A stretch of DNA of 64,000 nt from Alphaproteobacteria bacterium LSUCC0719 (GCA_040839025.1 JBFPJN010000002.1:1-64000), one strand, 5' to 3'. Counted from the stretch's first letter, positions 44,698 through 53,583 are shown. Notes: generated from the letters alone by a model not told the origin. A program made the numbers and translations.

Positions 44698-45573
44698 CTA
44701 CCCTCCCAGGCCAAGAAGCCGCGCGGCATTATGCTTGATAATGTCCGGCCGGATTTCGTCCTTGATGGCGATATTCTCGAAGTCATGCAGCCACCGTTCC
44801 GGCGTGATCATCGGCCAGTCAGACCCGAACAGCACCTTTTTCTTCAGGATTGAATTGCAATAGCGCACCAGAATCTCGGGAAAATATTTCGGCGACCATC
44901 CCGACAGATCGATATAGACATTCGGTTTGTGCTGGGCGACCGCAAGCGCCTCCTCCTGCCAGGGAAAGGACGGATGCGCCAGAATGATCTTCAGACCGGG
45001 AAAATCCACAGCCACATCATCCATATACATCGGATTGCTGAATTTCAGACGCATGCCGTTACCACCTGGCATACCGGATCCAACACCTGTCTGCCCGGTA
45101 TGGAACAGCGCGATGCCCCCATTTTCCTCGATCGCCTCATAGAGCGGGTACGCCATGCGGTCATTGGCATAGAACCCCTGAAAGGTCGGGTGGAACTTGA
45201 ACCCGCGAATGCCGTAATCCCGCATCAGACGTCTGGCTTCGCGGACACCCATCTTGCCTTTCCACGGATCAATCGAGGCAAAGGGAATCAGCACATCGCT
45301 GTTCGCCGCTGCGATTTCGGCCACCTCTTCATTGGCGTAACGGCGATATCCCGTCTCCCGCTCGGCATCGACCGGAAAGATCACGGCGGCGATGTTCTGC
45401 TCGCGGTAATGCTGCGCCGTTTCCTCGATTGTCGGCGGGTGGGTCCACGGCGCCCTGAAATATTTGGCCATTGTGGACTGCAGATCGTCATAGCCATCAT
45501 CCGCATGGTTGCCACAAGGTTCCTCGGCATGGGTGTGAATGTCGATGGCACGAATGCTGTCGAGATCTATCAT
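44698..45573 (-). CDS. Amidohydrolase-2 family metal-dependent hydrolase
   Basis: This 291-residue TIM-barrel protein has the amidohydrolase-2 metal-site motifs AIDIHTHAEEP, GFKFHPTFQGFY, ILAHPSFPW and FGSDWPMITPE. It lies between the MarR and acyl-CoA dehydrogenase genes. In Agrobacterium a homologous family member acts as beta-ketoacyl-CoA hydrolase in hydroxycinnamate degradation; a similar role here would release an aromatic acid from its chain-shortened CoA ester. Other reactions, such as decarboxylation of aromatic acids, are known in the family. Confidence 0.82.
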   Translation of the reverse strand: MIDLDSIRAIDIHTHAEEPCGNHADDGYDDLQSTMAKYFRAPWTHPPTIEETAQHYREQNIAAVIFPVDAERETGYRRYANEEVAEIAAANSDVLIPFASIDPWKGKMGVREARRLMRDYGIRGFKFHPTFQGFYANDRMAYPLYEAIEENGGIALFHTGQTGVGSGMPGGNGMRLKFSNPMYMDDVAVDFPGLKIILAHPSFPWQEEALAVAQHKPNVYIDLSGWSPKYFPEILVRYCNSILKKKVLFGSDWPMITPERWLHDFENIAIKDEIRPDIIKHNAARLLGLGG

Positions 45574-45618
45574 GGGACGGTTGCTCCTCTCAGCTCAAGG
45601 TACTGCAGGGTCGAAATA

Positions 45619-46122
45619 TCATGCTGTGAATGCCCTCTGACCGGCGCTGCGCCTGATCTTGGCAAGGATCGACACAAGCTGCTGACGTTCACTGTCGCTC
45701 AGGTCGCGAAGAAAGGCGGCCTCATGTTCGCAGACACGGCCATAGGCCTGGCGCTGCAGTTCGGTGCCGGCGGCTGTCAGATGAAGCTGGCGCGCGCGCC
45801 TGTCATCCGGATCTGCGGATCTGGTGACAAGCTGCTGCGCCGCAAGCTCGTCGATCAGCGAGACGATGTTGGGTTTTTCCATATCGATTGCCAGCGCCAG
45901 ATTCGACAGTCTTACACCCGGATTTTCCTTCAGCATGGTCAGGATCGTGAAGGTGATCATCCGCAGCCCCAGCGGCCGCAACACATCACTCAGATCGACA
46001 TGAATGCCATTGAAGGTGCGTTTCAGATTATAGCCGATCAACCGTGACAGCGCGGCATCGCCAACGCGGTCGACACCCCCTCGCGGCATTGTCTGTGATA
46101 ATCGTGCCGGGCTGCCCATCAT
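45619..46122 (-). CDS. MarR family transcriptional regulator
   Basis: This 167-residue winged-helix protein has VRLSNLALAIDMEKPNIVSL as recognition region and the MarR wing sequence RSADPDDRRARQLHLT. It is encoded in the middle of the CoA pathway operon. MarR proteins such as CouR/HcaR control hydroxycinnamate degradation through the CoA thioester inducer. The long palindrome at 47810-47836 upstream of both transcription units is its likely operator. The ATG pair at 46122/46119 follows AGGTGAG right after the hydratase stop. Confidence 0.88.
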   Translation of the reverse strand: MMGSPARLSQTMPRGGVDRVGDAALSRLIGYNLKRTFNGIHVDLSDVLRPLGLRMITFTILTMLKENPGVRLSNLALAIDMEKPNIVSLIDELAAQQLVTRSADPDDRRARQLHLTAAGTELQRQAYGRVCEHEAAFLRDLSDSERQQLVSILAKIRRSAGQRAFTA

Positions 46123-46123
46123 C

Positions 46124-46888
46124 TCACCTGAAGGTTGGCCGACGCTTTTCAAGGAATGCGCGAAGCCCTTCGGCGGCATCCTCGGTGGTCTGTGACAGTG
46201 CCGCCGCCAGCGATTCCGCATACAGCGCATCGCTTGACGCCATGTTGCCGGCATGATGGATCGAATTGACAATCAGGTAATTCGACATCGGGGCGTTGCT
46301 GGCGATCTTGTCCGCCAGACTGCGCGCCAGATCAAGCGCCTCGCCATCGCCGCAGGCATAATGGGCCAGCCCCAGTGACAGCCCCTCTTCGCTGCCATAT
46401 TTGCGGCCCGTCAGCATCATTTCCGTCATCCGGTCACCACCAAGAATCCGCCCGACCCGCAGCGTTGCCCCGCCGCCGACAAAGATGCCGCGCCGCCCTT
46501 CCGGAAGCTGAAAGATCGTCGAAGCCTCGGCAATTCTGACATGGGTCGAGCTTGCCAGCTCCAGCCCGCCACCGATCACGGCCCCAAACATCGCCGACAC
46601 AACCACCAGCCCGCCAAACTGGATCTGGTCCATCAGCTTGTGCCAGCGGCGCGAGTGATGAAGATTTTCCTCGGCGGTCCGCGTTTCATGCTCGGCAAGG
46701 TCAAGTCCGGCACAGAAATGGCCTTCAATGCCTGTCAGGATGACCACCCTGACACCATCCGGAGGGGAATAGAAAAACCCTTCCAGCGCCGACATCAGCG
46801 GTTCATTCATCGCATTGCGCTTGCCGGGGCGCGTCATCGTCACAACGGCAATTCTGTCGCTGACAGAGACATCAAGAACTTCGCTCAT
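46124..46888 (-). CDS. Enoyl-CoA hydratase/isomerase (crotonase) family
   Basis: This 254-residue protein has the crotonase oxyanion-hole patterns RPGKRNAMNEPL and GHFCAGLDLAEHE, and GAVIGGGLELASSTH in the second half. In the operon context it would hydrate an enoyl-CoA such as feruloyl- or coumaroyl-CoA; some relatives also cleave the product directly to an aldehyde. The presence of an SDR and an amidohydrolase next to it favours the hydration-only, beta-oxidative variant. ATGATG at 46891/46888 follows GGGAG. Confidence 0.85.
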   Translation of the reverse strand: MSEVLDVSVSDRIAVVTMTRPGKRNAMNEPLMSALEGFFYSPPDGVRVVILTGIEGHFCAGLDLAEHETRTAEENLHHSRRWHKLMDQIQFGGLVVVSAMFGAVIGGGLELASSTHVRIAEASTIFQLPEGRRGIFVGGGATLRVGRILGGDRMTEMMLTGRKYGSEEGLSLGLAHYACGDGEALDLARSLADKIASNAPMSNYLIVNSIHHAGNMASSDALYAESLAAALSQTTEDAAEGLRAFLEKRRPTFR

Positions 46889-46910
46889 CATCACTCTCCC
46901 GGGACGGGTG

Positions 46911-47681
46911 CTATTTGCGGGGAAGACGCAGTGCGCCATCCAGCCGGATCACGGTGCCATTGAGATAGGGGTTGTTCACAATCTGCGCGGCCAGAAGCGC
47001 ATATTCCGAGGCCAGCCCAAGTCGTGAAGGAAAGGGAATATTGGCACCAAGGGCATCACGAAGATCATCCGGCAGACCATCCGTCATCGGCGTTTCGAAC
47101 AGCCCCGGCGCGATGGTCATCACCCGCACACCAAACTGGCCAAGCTCGCGCGCCGCCGGCAGGCACAGCGATGCCACACCGCCCTTTGACGCCGCATAAG
47201 CAGCCTGTCCAAGCTGCCCATCCTGCCACGCCACCGATGCGGTATTGATGATGACGCCGCGCTCGCCCGTGTCATTTACGGCATCGGACGCCAGCATGGC
47301 GCGGGCCGTATGGCTCATCATCAGATAGGTGCCAATCAGATTGATATTGATCGTCTTGGTGAAAACGTCAGTGGACAGGGCGCCTTCGCGTCCGACAATA
47401 CGCGCCGCAGGACCGATGCCGGCACAATTCACCAGCACCCGCGGCGCGCCTGTCTGCGCCACCGTGGACGCGACCGCGGCGTCGACCGATGCTTCATCGG
47501 CGACATCCAGCTTCACCACCGCCGCGCCGCAATCGGCTGCATGCTCGCGCGCCGCTGTATCATTCAGATCAAAGATCGTGACATTGCCGCCCGCTGCCGC
47601 GAAATGTCGGGCACAGGCAAGACCCAGTCCACTGCCACCACCGGTGATCCAGACCTGTTGTCCTGCTATCTCCATCGTCAT
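46911..47681 (-). CDS. SDR family 3-hydroxyacyl-CoA dehydrogenase (HSD10-like)
   Basis: This 256-residue protein has the SDR cofactor motif TGGGSGLG (near residue 11), NCAGIG, and the catalytic Ser-Tyr-Lys set in NTASVAWQ and YAASKGG. Segments such as FDLNDT and RVMTIAPGLFETPM match type II 3-hydroxyacyl-CoA dehydrogenases that use NAD. It would oxidise the beta-hydroxyacyl-CoA formed by the adjacent hydratase. The ATG at 47681 follows AAAGGG. It is the first gene of the minus-strand operon, directly behind the tandem repeat 47709-47773. Confidence 0.85.
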   Translation of the reverse strand: MTMEIAGQQVWITGGGSGLGLACARHFAAAGGNVTIFDLNDTAAREHAADCGAAVVKLDVADEASVDAAVASTVAQTGAPRVLVNCAGIGPAARIVGREGALSTDVFTKTININLIGTYLMMSHTARAMLASDAVNDTGERGVIINTASVAWQDGQLGQAAYAASKGGVASLCLPAARELGQFGVRVMTIAPGLFETPMTDGLPDDLRDALGANIPFPSRLGLASEYALLAAQIVNNPYLNGTVIRLDGALRLPRK

Positions 47682-47708
47682 CTGCCCTTTCACATCGGCA
47701 TCTTGAAT

Positions 47709-47773
47709 GTCATGCCCGTACCGTATGCCCGTGCTGTATGCCCGTGCGATATGCCAGTGCCGTATGCCCATGC
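47709..47773. repeat. Four to five 13-bp tandem repeats in the SDR 5' leader
   Basis: Head-to-tail copies of CGTATGCCCGTGC-like 13-mers lie at 47722-47734, 47735-47747, 47748-47760 and 47761-47773, with a fifth, diverged copy before them. They sit between the SDR start (47681) and the operator at 47810, so they are transcribed as part of the minus-strand leader. Confidence 0.88.
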
Positions 47774-47789
47774 GGCACGCTGTCCGTTG

Positions 47790-47836
47790 TTGACATGCCG
47801 TACACACTGCATATTGTTATATTTTATAACAATATG
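47790..47836 (+). promoter_or_regulatory. Promoter and 27-bp palindromic operator, probably bound by the MarR regulator
   Basis: TTGACA (47790-47795) and TATTGT (47812-47817) form a plus-strand promoter with a 16-bp spacer for the CoA ligase gene. The -10 element lies inside a perfect inverted repeat of 12-bp arms (CATATTGTTATA at 47810-47821 and its complement at 47825-47836, centre TTT). Such a position is typical for repression. The neighbouring divergent operon encodes a MarR protein, the obvious candidate ligand. The sequence elements are seen; binding is inferred. Confidence 0.75.
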
Positions 47837-47879
47837 ATCAAAGCCGAAACCTGTCCAGAGGCTTTGGCGAGGGGCGCGG

Positions 47880-49682
47880 ATGTTTACGACGAAAGATTAC
47901 CTGAAGCACCAGCTGTTGATCGACCATCGCCAGAATGGCGAGATGATCCTGTCCTCTGGACTCACGCTGGATCCGGTTGTCCGGAATACGGGTGAATGGC
48001 TGCACCGCTGGGCGGATGAAACGCCCGGGGCGGTATTCATTGCGGAACGGTCGGGCCCAGGATGGTCTGAACTGACCTATGGCGATGCCCTCGCCAGGGT
48101 CAGATCGGTTGCCGCCGGATTGATTGAGCATGACGTTGGTCCGGGTGACAAGATCATCATCCTGTCCGGCCCGAGCATCACGCATGGCATTCTCAAACTC
48201 GCGGCGCAATATATCGGCGTCGCCACAGTGCCGGTTGCCGAGCAATATTCACTGATCCCGGATGCCCTGCCGCGTCTGATCCATATCGCGGAAAAAATCA
48301 GGCCGGCGATGGTCTTTGCCGAGGATGCCGAACGGTTTGCCGCCGGGCTGTCATTGCCACAGTTCGATGCTGCGGTGAAAGTGACATGCGGCACGCCGGA
48401 CAGCGGCATGATCGGCTTTGACCGGCTGCTTGCCGGAACGGCCGATATCACAGCCGCACGCAACAGCGTGACGCCGCAGACGCTTGCCAAGATCCTGTTC
48501 ACATCGGGGTCGACATCGACACCCAAGGGGGTGCCACAGACCCATCACATGCTGTGCGTGAACCAGAACCAGTATGGCGGTTGCCTGCCCTTTTTGAAGG
48601 CACGGCCCCCCGTCATTCTGTCCTGGCTTCCCTGGAACCATGTCTTTGCCGGCAATTCGAACTTCAACATGGCACTTGCCTTTGGCGGGGCGCTGTATCT
48701 TGACACCGGCAAGCCGGTGAAGGGCCTGTTCGACAGAACCCTTGAAAATCTGCGTATGCTGAAGCCCACCATGTCGGCGAATGTTCCGGTGGGATATGCG
48801 ATGCTTGTCGAGGCGATGCGCAATGATGCCGAATTGCGGCATCATTTCTTCGCCGATCTTGATTTCATTTTCTATGCAGGCGCCTCATTGCCGGCCGATG
48901 TCTGGCAGGGGATCGAGGATCTGGCGATGGCCGAGCTTGGCCGTGTGCCGATGATGACATCAAGCTGGGGCATGACCGAAACAGCGCCAATGTCACTGAT
49001 CCATTACGAGGGCGGTGCCACGTCAGGGATGATCGGCATTCCCGGCCCTGCTTTCGAGGCCAGACTCATCCCGCTTGAAGAAAACCGGTTCGAACTTCGC
49101 GTGCGCGGGCCGAATGTGATGGATGGCTATTATGATGAGCCGGAGAAGAATGCCGAAACCTTTGATGAAGAAGGGTTCATGAAAACCGGTGACGCGGTAT
49201 GTTTCGCGGACCCCGGAAAGCTGGAAACCGGGTTGCGTTTCGATGGCCGGATTGGCGAGGATTTCAAACTTCTGTCGGCTGTCTGGGTACAGTCGGCAAA
49301 AATCCGGCTTGCCGCGCTTCCGGCACTGGCCGGCCTTGTCCAGGACATCGTGATCACAGGTGAAAACCGCGCCGATATCGGCATGCTGGTTTTCCCGGAC
49401 CCCCAGCTTGACCTGCAGGCGCATGAAGACGGCACCATTCGCGACCCGGATTATTGCGCGCAGATCGGATCTGTTCTGACAGACATGGCAACAAGGGCGA
49501 CCGGTTCATCCAACAGGATTGTCCGGGCGATCATTCTTGGCGACGCCCCGTCGGTGAAAGCCCATGAAATCACTGCAAAGGGCAATCTGAACAACAATGC
49601 CGTGCTGCGGCATCGCGCCGGGTTTGTCGACCGGCTCTATGATGACGGTGACCCCGCGACGATCAGAATTGACCAGTCCTGA
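47880..49682 (+). CDS. Feruloyl-CoA synthase-like acyl-CoA ligase (ANL superfamily)
   Basis: This 600-residue AMP-forming ligase has the phosphate loop FTSGSTSTPKGVP (about residues 204-216), SSWGMTETAP (adenylate motif A5) and KTGDAV with a GRIGEDFKLLS-type hinge. Length and C-terminus agree with feruloyl-CoA synthases rather than short-chain acetyl-CoA synthetases. It would activate hydroxycinnamic acids to CoA thioesters, the first step for the divergent hydratase/SDR/amidohydrolase genes. The ATG at 47880 has GAGG a little upstream. The substrate is inferred from context. Confidence 0.82.
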   Translation: MFTTKDYLKHQLLIDHRQNGEMILSSGLTLDPVVRNTGEWLHRWADETPGAVFIAERSGPGWSELTYGDALARVRSVAAGLIEHDVGPGDKIIILSGPSITHGILKLAAQYIGVATVPVAEQYSLIPDALPRLIHIAEKIRPAMVFAEDAERFAAGLSLPQFDAAVKVTCGTPDSGMIGFDRLLAGTADITAARNSVTPQTLAKILFTSGSTSTPKGVPQTHHMLCVNQNQYGGCLPFLKARPPVILSWLPWNHVFAGNSNFNMALAFGGALYLDTGKPVKGLFDRTLENLRMLKPTMSANVPVGYAMLVEAMRNDAELRHHFFADLDFIFYAGASLPADVWQGIEDLAMAELGRVPMMTSSWGMTETAPMSLIHYEGGATSGMIGIPGPAFEARLIPLEENRFELRVRGPNVMDGYYDEPEKNAETFDEEGFMKTGDAVCFADPGKLETGLRFDGRIGEDFKLLSAVWVQSAKIRLAALPALAGLVQDIVITGENRADIGMLVFPDPQLDLQAHEDGTIRDPDYCAQIGSVLTDMATRATGSSNRIVRAIILGDAPSVKAHEITAKGNLNNNAVLRHRAGFVDRLYDDGDPATIRIDQS

Positions 49683-49851
49683 CACCCGTCGGCGCAAACA
49701 GAACACAACAGCGCCAAAAACAAGGGCCAGGACGCACAAGACCCCTGCAATCCGGCACCAGCTTGACGACACCCCCGTCACCGGGTGATATGAACCAGAC
49801 ATGCCTCTCCGGCGATCGACCGGCGCGCACATCTGAAGGACCACCGAAAAT

Positions 49852-50532
49852 ATGACGGCAGGCGAAAAATTCGGCTTCCTGAAGGTCAGGGCCGTGCCGC
49901 GGCTGTTCTGGAGCGCGCCGCACCCGCTGACCATAAAGCCTTCCCTGCTGTCAGTCGTGATGCTGGCCGTCGGCCTTGTCGTCTTCGGGCTGGGCGAGGC
50001 GCTGCTGATTGCCTCCGGCGTCGGGGTCAGCCCGTGGACGGTCCTTGCCCAGGGGATCACCACCGTCACCGGATGGAGCGTCGGCCTCGCCACCTTTGTC
50101 GTCAGCGTCATGGTATTGCTGTCATGGATACCGCTCCGGCAGATCCCGGGCATGGGCACGATTCTGAATATCGTCATCATTTCGGTGGTGCTTGATGTGG
50201 CGCTACCCTGGCTGCCACGATTCGACTCGCTGGCACTCCGGGTTGCCGAAGCTGCCGCCGGTGTGATCGTTACCGGCATCGGGGGCGGCATCTATCTGAT
50301 CGCCAATCTTGGACCGGGCCCGCGCGACGGGTTGATGACAGGGTTGCAGCGTCGGACCGGTTTTCCGATCGCCTGGGTGCGCAGCGCCATCGAGCTGAGC
50401 GCGGTGGTACTCGGATGGTCGCTTGGCGGCGTTGTCGGGATCGGCACCCTGCTGTTTGCGTTTGGCATCGGCCCCTGTGTGGCGGCCACCATGTACACGC
50501 TGCACCGACTCTTTGGCAGGGATATGCCATGA
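49852..50532 (+). CDS. YczE/YyaS/YitT-type integral membrane protein
   Basis: This 226-residue protein has about five hydrophobic helices, with the family-like segments GLGEALLIASGVGVSPWTVL and YLIANLGPGPRDGLMTGLQ. Proteins of this group are membrane proteins of poorly known role, some linked to secretion of small peptides. GAAGGACC precedes the ATG. The next gene, 90 bp away, is an MFS transporter that may be co-transcribed. The 169-bp gap before it holds nothing recognisable. Confidence 0.75.
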   Translation: MTAGEKFGFLKVRAVPRLFWSAPHPLTIKPSLLSVVMLAVGLVVFGLGEALLIASGVGVSPWTVLAQGITTVTGWSVGLATFVVSVMVLLSWIPLRQIPGMGTILNIVIISVVLDVALPWLPRFDSLALRVAEAAAGVIVTGIGGGIYLIANLGPGPRDGLMTGLQRRTGFPIAWVRSAIELSAVVLGWSLGGVVGIGTLLFAFGIGPCVAATMYTLHRLFGRDMP

Positions 50533-50570
50533 CAGAGACAGCCGCAGACAGGGCTGACCTCTGGCAACAG

Positions 50571-50618
50571 CTTGTGATGTAGTGAAGTTGTGATGTAGTG
50601 AAGTTGTGATGTAGTGAA
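50571..50618 (+). repeat. Three 16-bp tandem repeats directly before the MFS start codon
   Basis: Three nearly exact copies of GTTGTGATGTAGTGAA (the first starts with CTTG) end 3 bp before the ATG at 50622. The repeat contains TAG and TGA and no canonical Shine-Dalgarno sequence, so translation of the MFS gene must rely on the repeat itself or on leaderless or coupled initiation. Confidence 0.95.
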
Positions 50619-50621
50619 ACA

Positions 50622-51827
50622 ATGAATCTCGTAGCGTTAAAGTCCCCACCTTTCAGACACTATATCGTCAGTCTGCACATTGCCCTGAACGGGTTCTGGG
50701 CGCAGCGGGTCATCATCGGATGGCTGGCCTGGGTGCTGACCGGTTCGCCAAGCTTTGTCGGGCTTGTGGCGTTCCTGAATTTTGTCCCGACCCTGTTCGT
50801 CAGCCCGCTGTTCGGCGTCGTGGCGGACCGCATTGACGTGCGGCGCGGCAGCATCATCAGCTATTCCTGCGCCGGCATTGTGTCTGCCATCTTTGCCTGG
50901 ATCTGCCTTGCCGACGCGGTGACACCGGTACTTGTGGCCGGGGTCTCGCTTCTGACCGGCGTGATCTCGTCGGCCAATCACCCGATGCGCATGTCCCTGA
51001 CGCCGCGCCTGGCACCAGCCGACCAGCTGTCCTCGGTAGTGACGCTGACAGCCCTGAATTTCAACCTGTCGCGGCTGATCGGGCCGGCAGCCGGCGGCGC
51101 GCTGATCCATGCCATTGGCGTCCCGCATGCCCTTGTCCTGACCGCCAGCAGCTATGCGGTGCCGGTGCTGGCCCTGTGGTTCATGCGCCCGCGTGAAAGA
51201 TCACAGACCACAATACCGGATCCCGGCAGCTATTTTGGCGACCTGCTGGCAGGCTGGCGCTATGCGCTGCAGCGCCGGCTTGTCAGATCGGCCATCATCT
51301 TTGCCGGTATCGGCGCGCTTGCCGGGCGCAGCGTTCTTGAAACCCTGCCGGTGCTTGCCAATGGCGTGTTCGAGCGCGGGCCGGCGGGACTGGGATTCAT
51401 CACCGCAGCAGCCGGCGCGGGCGCGGCCGGCGCGGCGATCTTCAAGGCGATCTCACAGGCCCAGAAGCCGGATGTGTTCCAGCCACATGTTCTTGCCATG
51501 GTTCTGCTGGTGCCCCTGCTTGTGGCAAGTCTCAGCCAGATCAACAGCTTTGCCACGGCGGTTGGAGTGGTGATGCTGCTTGGCGGCAGCGTGACCCTGC
51601 TTGCGATATCGCTGCAATCGCTTGTCCAGATGGCGATAGACGACCATTTCCGCGGCCGGGTGATGGGATTGTGGACGACCGTATCGATTGGCAGCGGTGC
51701 GCTTGGAGCGGTGTTGATGGGAATGCTGATCGACCGGATCGGCGTCGCACCGGCACAGGCGACGATCGGCCTTGTCCTTGCCGGGCTGAGCGGTGTGACG
51801 ATCCTGCGGTTCCGGAAAGGCGCCTAG
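50622..51827 (+). CDS. MFS transporter (DHA3-like)
   Basis: This 401-residue membrane protein has about twelve hydrophobic segments, the loop VVADRIDVRRG between helices 2 and 3, and a second-half sequence DDHFRGRVMGLWTTVSIGSG. It is a paralogue of the 23889-25097 protein (shared GWLAW, NLSRLIGPA-like and RGRVM segments). The family mostly exports small molecules. Its start is unusual in being preceded by the 16-bp repeats rather than by a ribosome-binding site. Confidence 0.85.
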   Translation: MNLVALKSPPFRHYIVSLHIALNGFWAQRVIIGWLAWVLTGSPSFVGLVAFLNFVPTLFVSPLFGVVADRIDVRRGSIISYSCAGIVSAIFAWICLADAVTPVLVAGVSLLTGVISSANHPMRMSLTPRLAPADQLSSVVTLTALNFNLSRLIGPAAGGALIHAIGVPHALVLTASSYAVPVLALWFMRPRERSQTTIPDPGSYFGDLLAGWRYALQRRLVRSAIIFAGIGALAGRSVLETLPVLANGVFERGPAGLGFITAAAGAGAAGAAIFKAISQAQKPDVFQPHVLAMVLLVPLLVASLSQINSFATAVGVVMLLGGSVTLLAISLQSLVQMAIDDHFRGRVMGLWTTVSIGSGALGAVLMGMLIDRIGVAPAQATIGLVLAGLSGVTILRFRKGA

Positions 51828-51873
51828 CGACCATTCCCATATCATGGCAACCGTCAATGGCAGGCACCGTATA

Positions 51874-52605
51874 TCAATCCGAATTGTAGCCAGACATAAA
51901 CCCCAGATAGACTGTCTGCACACACTCCTCGCCAAGAAGCGGGTTGAAGAAGACAACCTCTTCGGCGCTGGCGGCACTGAAATGCGTCGTCAGACGAGAC
52001 AGAAACCGCGAATCCGGCGGATCGTTCGACCACAGCGCAAAGATGCCGGTTGCCGTCAGATGGCTTTTCAGGCGTTCCAGCCCGGCATCGTCATAGAGCG
52101 CCGCGTGGCTGGGATTCAGATGAAAATCCGGACTGTGATCGATATCAAGGAAAATGCCGTCGAACCGGCGACCCGGCTGGTCCGGGTCAAATCCGCCATC
52201 GCCAAGCGCCAGCGCAAAGAAATCACCCTCGATGAACCGACAGCGCGGATTTTCGGCAAGGCTGGTGCCAAGCGGCAGAATACCGGCCCGGTGCCAGTCG
52301 ATGATCGGGGAAAGATATTCGATCACCGTCACGGACCGGACATGGTCATGTGCCAGCACGGCATCCGCCGTGTATCCCAGCCCCAGCCCACCAACCAGAA
52401 TGTCGGGCGAATCCATCCGCAGGCGCCGCAGCGGCAAGTCGGCCAGTGCGATTTCCGAGGCGGTGAACATCTCCGACATCAGATGTTCGTCATTCAGGAT
52501 GACCTCGACGACATCACGATCCAGCGCCAGCACGCGACGCCGGCGCAGGATCAGTTCGCCAAGCTGCGTCTGCCTGTAATCCAGCTCTTCAAAGAATTGC
52601 GACAT
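51874..52605 (-). CDS. Spermidine synthase-like protein (class I methyltransferase fold)
   Basis: This 243-residue protein has the polyamine-synthase-like N-terminal strand QTQLGELILRRRRV, a glycine loop VGGLGLGYTADAV, VIEYLSPIIDW and FDGIFLDIDHSP. The fold is the spermidine-synthase/methyltransferase type. The usual catalytic Asp-rich gatekeeper motifs of true spermidine synthases are not evident, so the reaction is uncertain; related proteins are often annotated only as spermidine synthase-like. It is on the same strand as the SDR gene 45 bp upstream. Confidence 0.75.
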   Translation of the reverse strand: MSQFFEELDYRQTQLGELILRRRRVLALDRDVVEVILNDEHLMSEMFTASEIALADLPLRRLRMDSPDILVGGLGLGYTADAVLAHDHVRSVTVIEYLSPIIDWHRAGILPLGTSLAENPRCRFIEGDFFALALGDGGFDPDQPGRRFDGIFLDIDHSPDFHLNPSHAALYDDAGLERLKSHLTATGIFALWSNDPPDSRFLSRLTTHFSAASAEEVVFFNPLLGEECVQTVYLGFMSGYNSD

Positions 52606-52649
52606 TCACATCCGGCCCCGCTGTCCATCCCTGCCCTGTATTACCGGAC

Positions 52650-53405
52650 CTAGATCGACCCTGCCTCGACCATATAGTTGTTCGACGTACACATGGCGGC
52701 ATCATCCGATGCCAGAAACACAATCATCCGCGCCACATAGACAGGGTCGATGAGATCGGGAAGACATTGCCGCTTCAGGTGATTTTCAAGCGCCTCCGGC
52801 GTTGCCCACAATTCCTTCTGGCGTTCGGTCATGATCCATCCGGGGACAACGGTGTTCACACGTATCCGGTGCTTGCCAAGATCGCGCGCCATCGTGCGGG
52901 TCAGCCCGTGAACCGCTGATTTCGCCGTTGTATAGGCCGGAAAATTACCCTGCCCTTCCCACCAGGAGTTCGAGCCGATATTCACAATCGATCCGCCACC
53001 GGCCTCGATCATGTCGGGCGCGACATCCTGAATGGCAAAGAACATGTGGCGAAGATTGGTTGCCATCCGTTCATCCCAGAATTCGACACTGACATCCTTC
53101 CAGTCATGCCTGTCATCACGCGCTGCATTATTGACCAGTGTGGTGAAGGGCCCAAGCCGCGCCCGAAGCGCGGCAAGACCGGCCTGCATCGCGGCAATAT
53201 CGCGAAGGTCGCAGATTTCATACTCCACGATCCCGTCAATCTCGTCCTTCAGCGCGGCGCTGGCAGCGGCATCGAGATCAAGGAAACCCACTCTGGCTCC
53301 CTGGGCGGCAAAGGCCCGCACGATATCGGCTCCGATTCCAGAGGCACCGCCAGTAACGATCACGGCCTTGTCGGCCAGGCTAGGATAATGGGCAAACTGT
53401 GTCAT
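52650..53405 (-). CDS. SDR family aldose (D-xylose/L-arabinose) 1-dehydrogenase-like
   Basis: This 251-residue SDR has TGGASGIG, NNAARDDRHDWKD and the catalytic Ser-Tyr-Lys set in IGSNSWW and YTTAKSA. The segments DDRH, WDERMATNLRHM and VVPGWIMTERQ closely recall Caulobacter XylB, the NAD-dependent D-xylose 1-dehydrogenase. It would oxidise a pentose to its lactone. The ATG at 53405 gives the family's usual length; the frame runs on upstream to 54311, but that part lies antisense to the lactonase gene. It is divergent from the lactonase gene at 53670. Confidence 0.8.
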   Translation of the reverse strand: MTQFAHYPSLADKAVIVTGGASGIGADIVRAFAAQGARVGFLDLDAAASAALKDEIDGIVEYEICDLRDIAAMQAGLAALRARLGPFTTLVNNAARDDRHDWKDVSVEFWDERMATNLRHMFFAIQDVAPDMIEAGGGSIVNIGSNSWWEGQGNFPAYTTAKSAVHGLTRTMARDLGKHRIRVNTVVPGWIMTERQKELWATPEALENHLKRQCLPDLIDPVYVARMIVFLASDDAAMCTSNNYMVEAGSI

Positions 53406-53543
53406 GGTTCCAAATTCCGCGTTGAATGACCCGGCTCGGCGCGGGTCAGCTTGGTGTGGTGTTCCGAATCTCGTCATCCGGTATGGTGATGGTGGGGGGC
53501 AGTCTAATCCGCCTTCGCCTGTCATGCCACCTCGAAGCACGAT

Positions 53544-53583
53544 CCGGCACGCATGACCCGGCATGTATGACCCGGCAGGTGAC
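53544..53583. repeat. 14-bp tandem repeats between the sugar dehydrogenase and lactonase genes
   Basis: CCGGCACGCATGAC, CCGGCATGTATGAC and a shortened CCGGCAGGTGAC lie head to tail in the divergent intergenic region, about 90 bp before the lactonase start. Confidence 0.8.
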
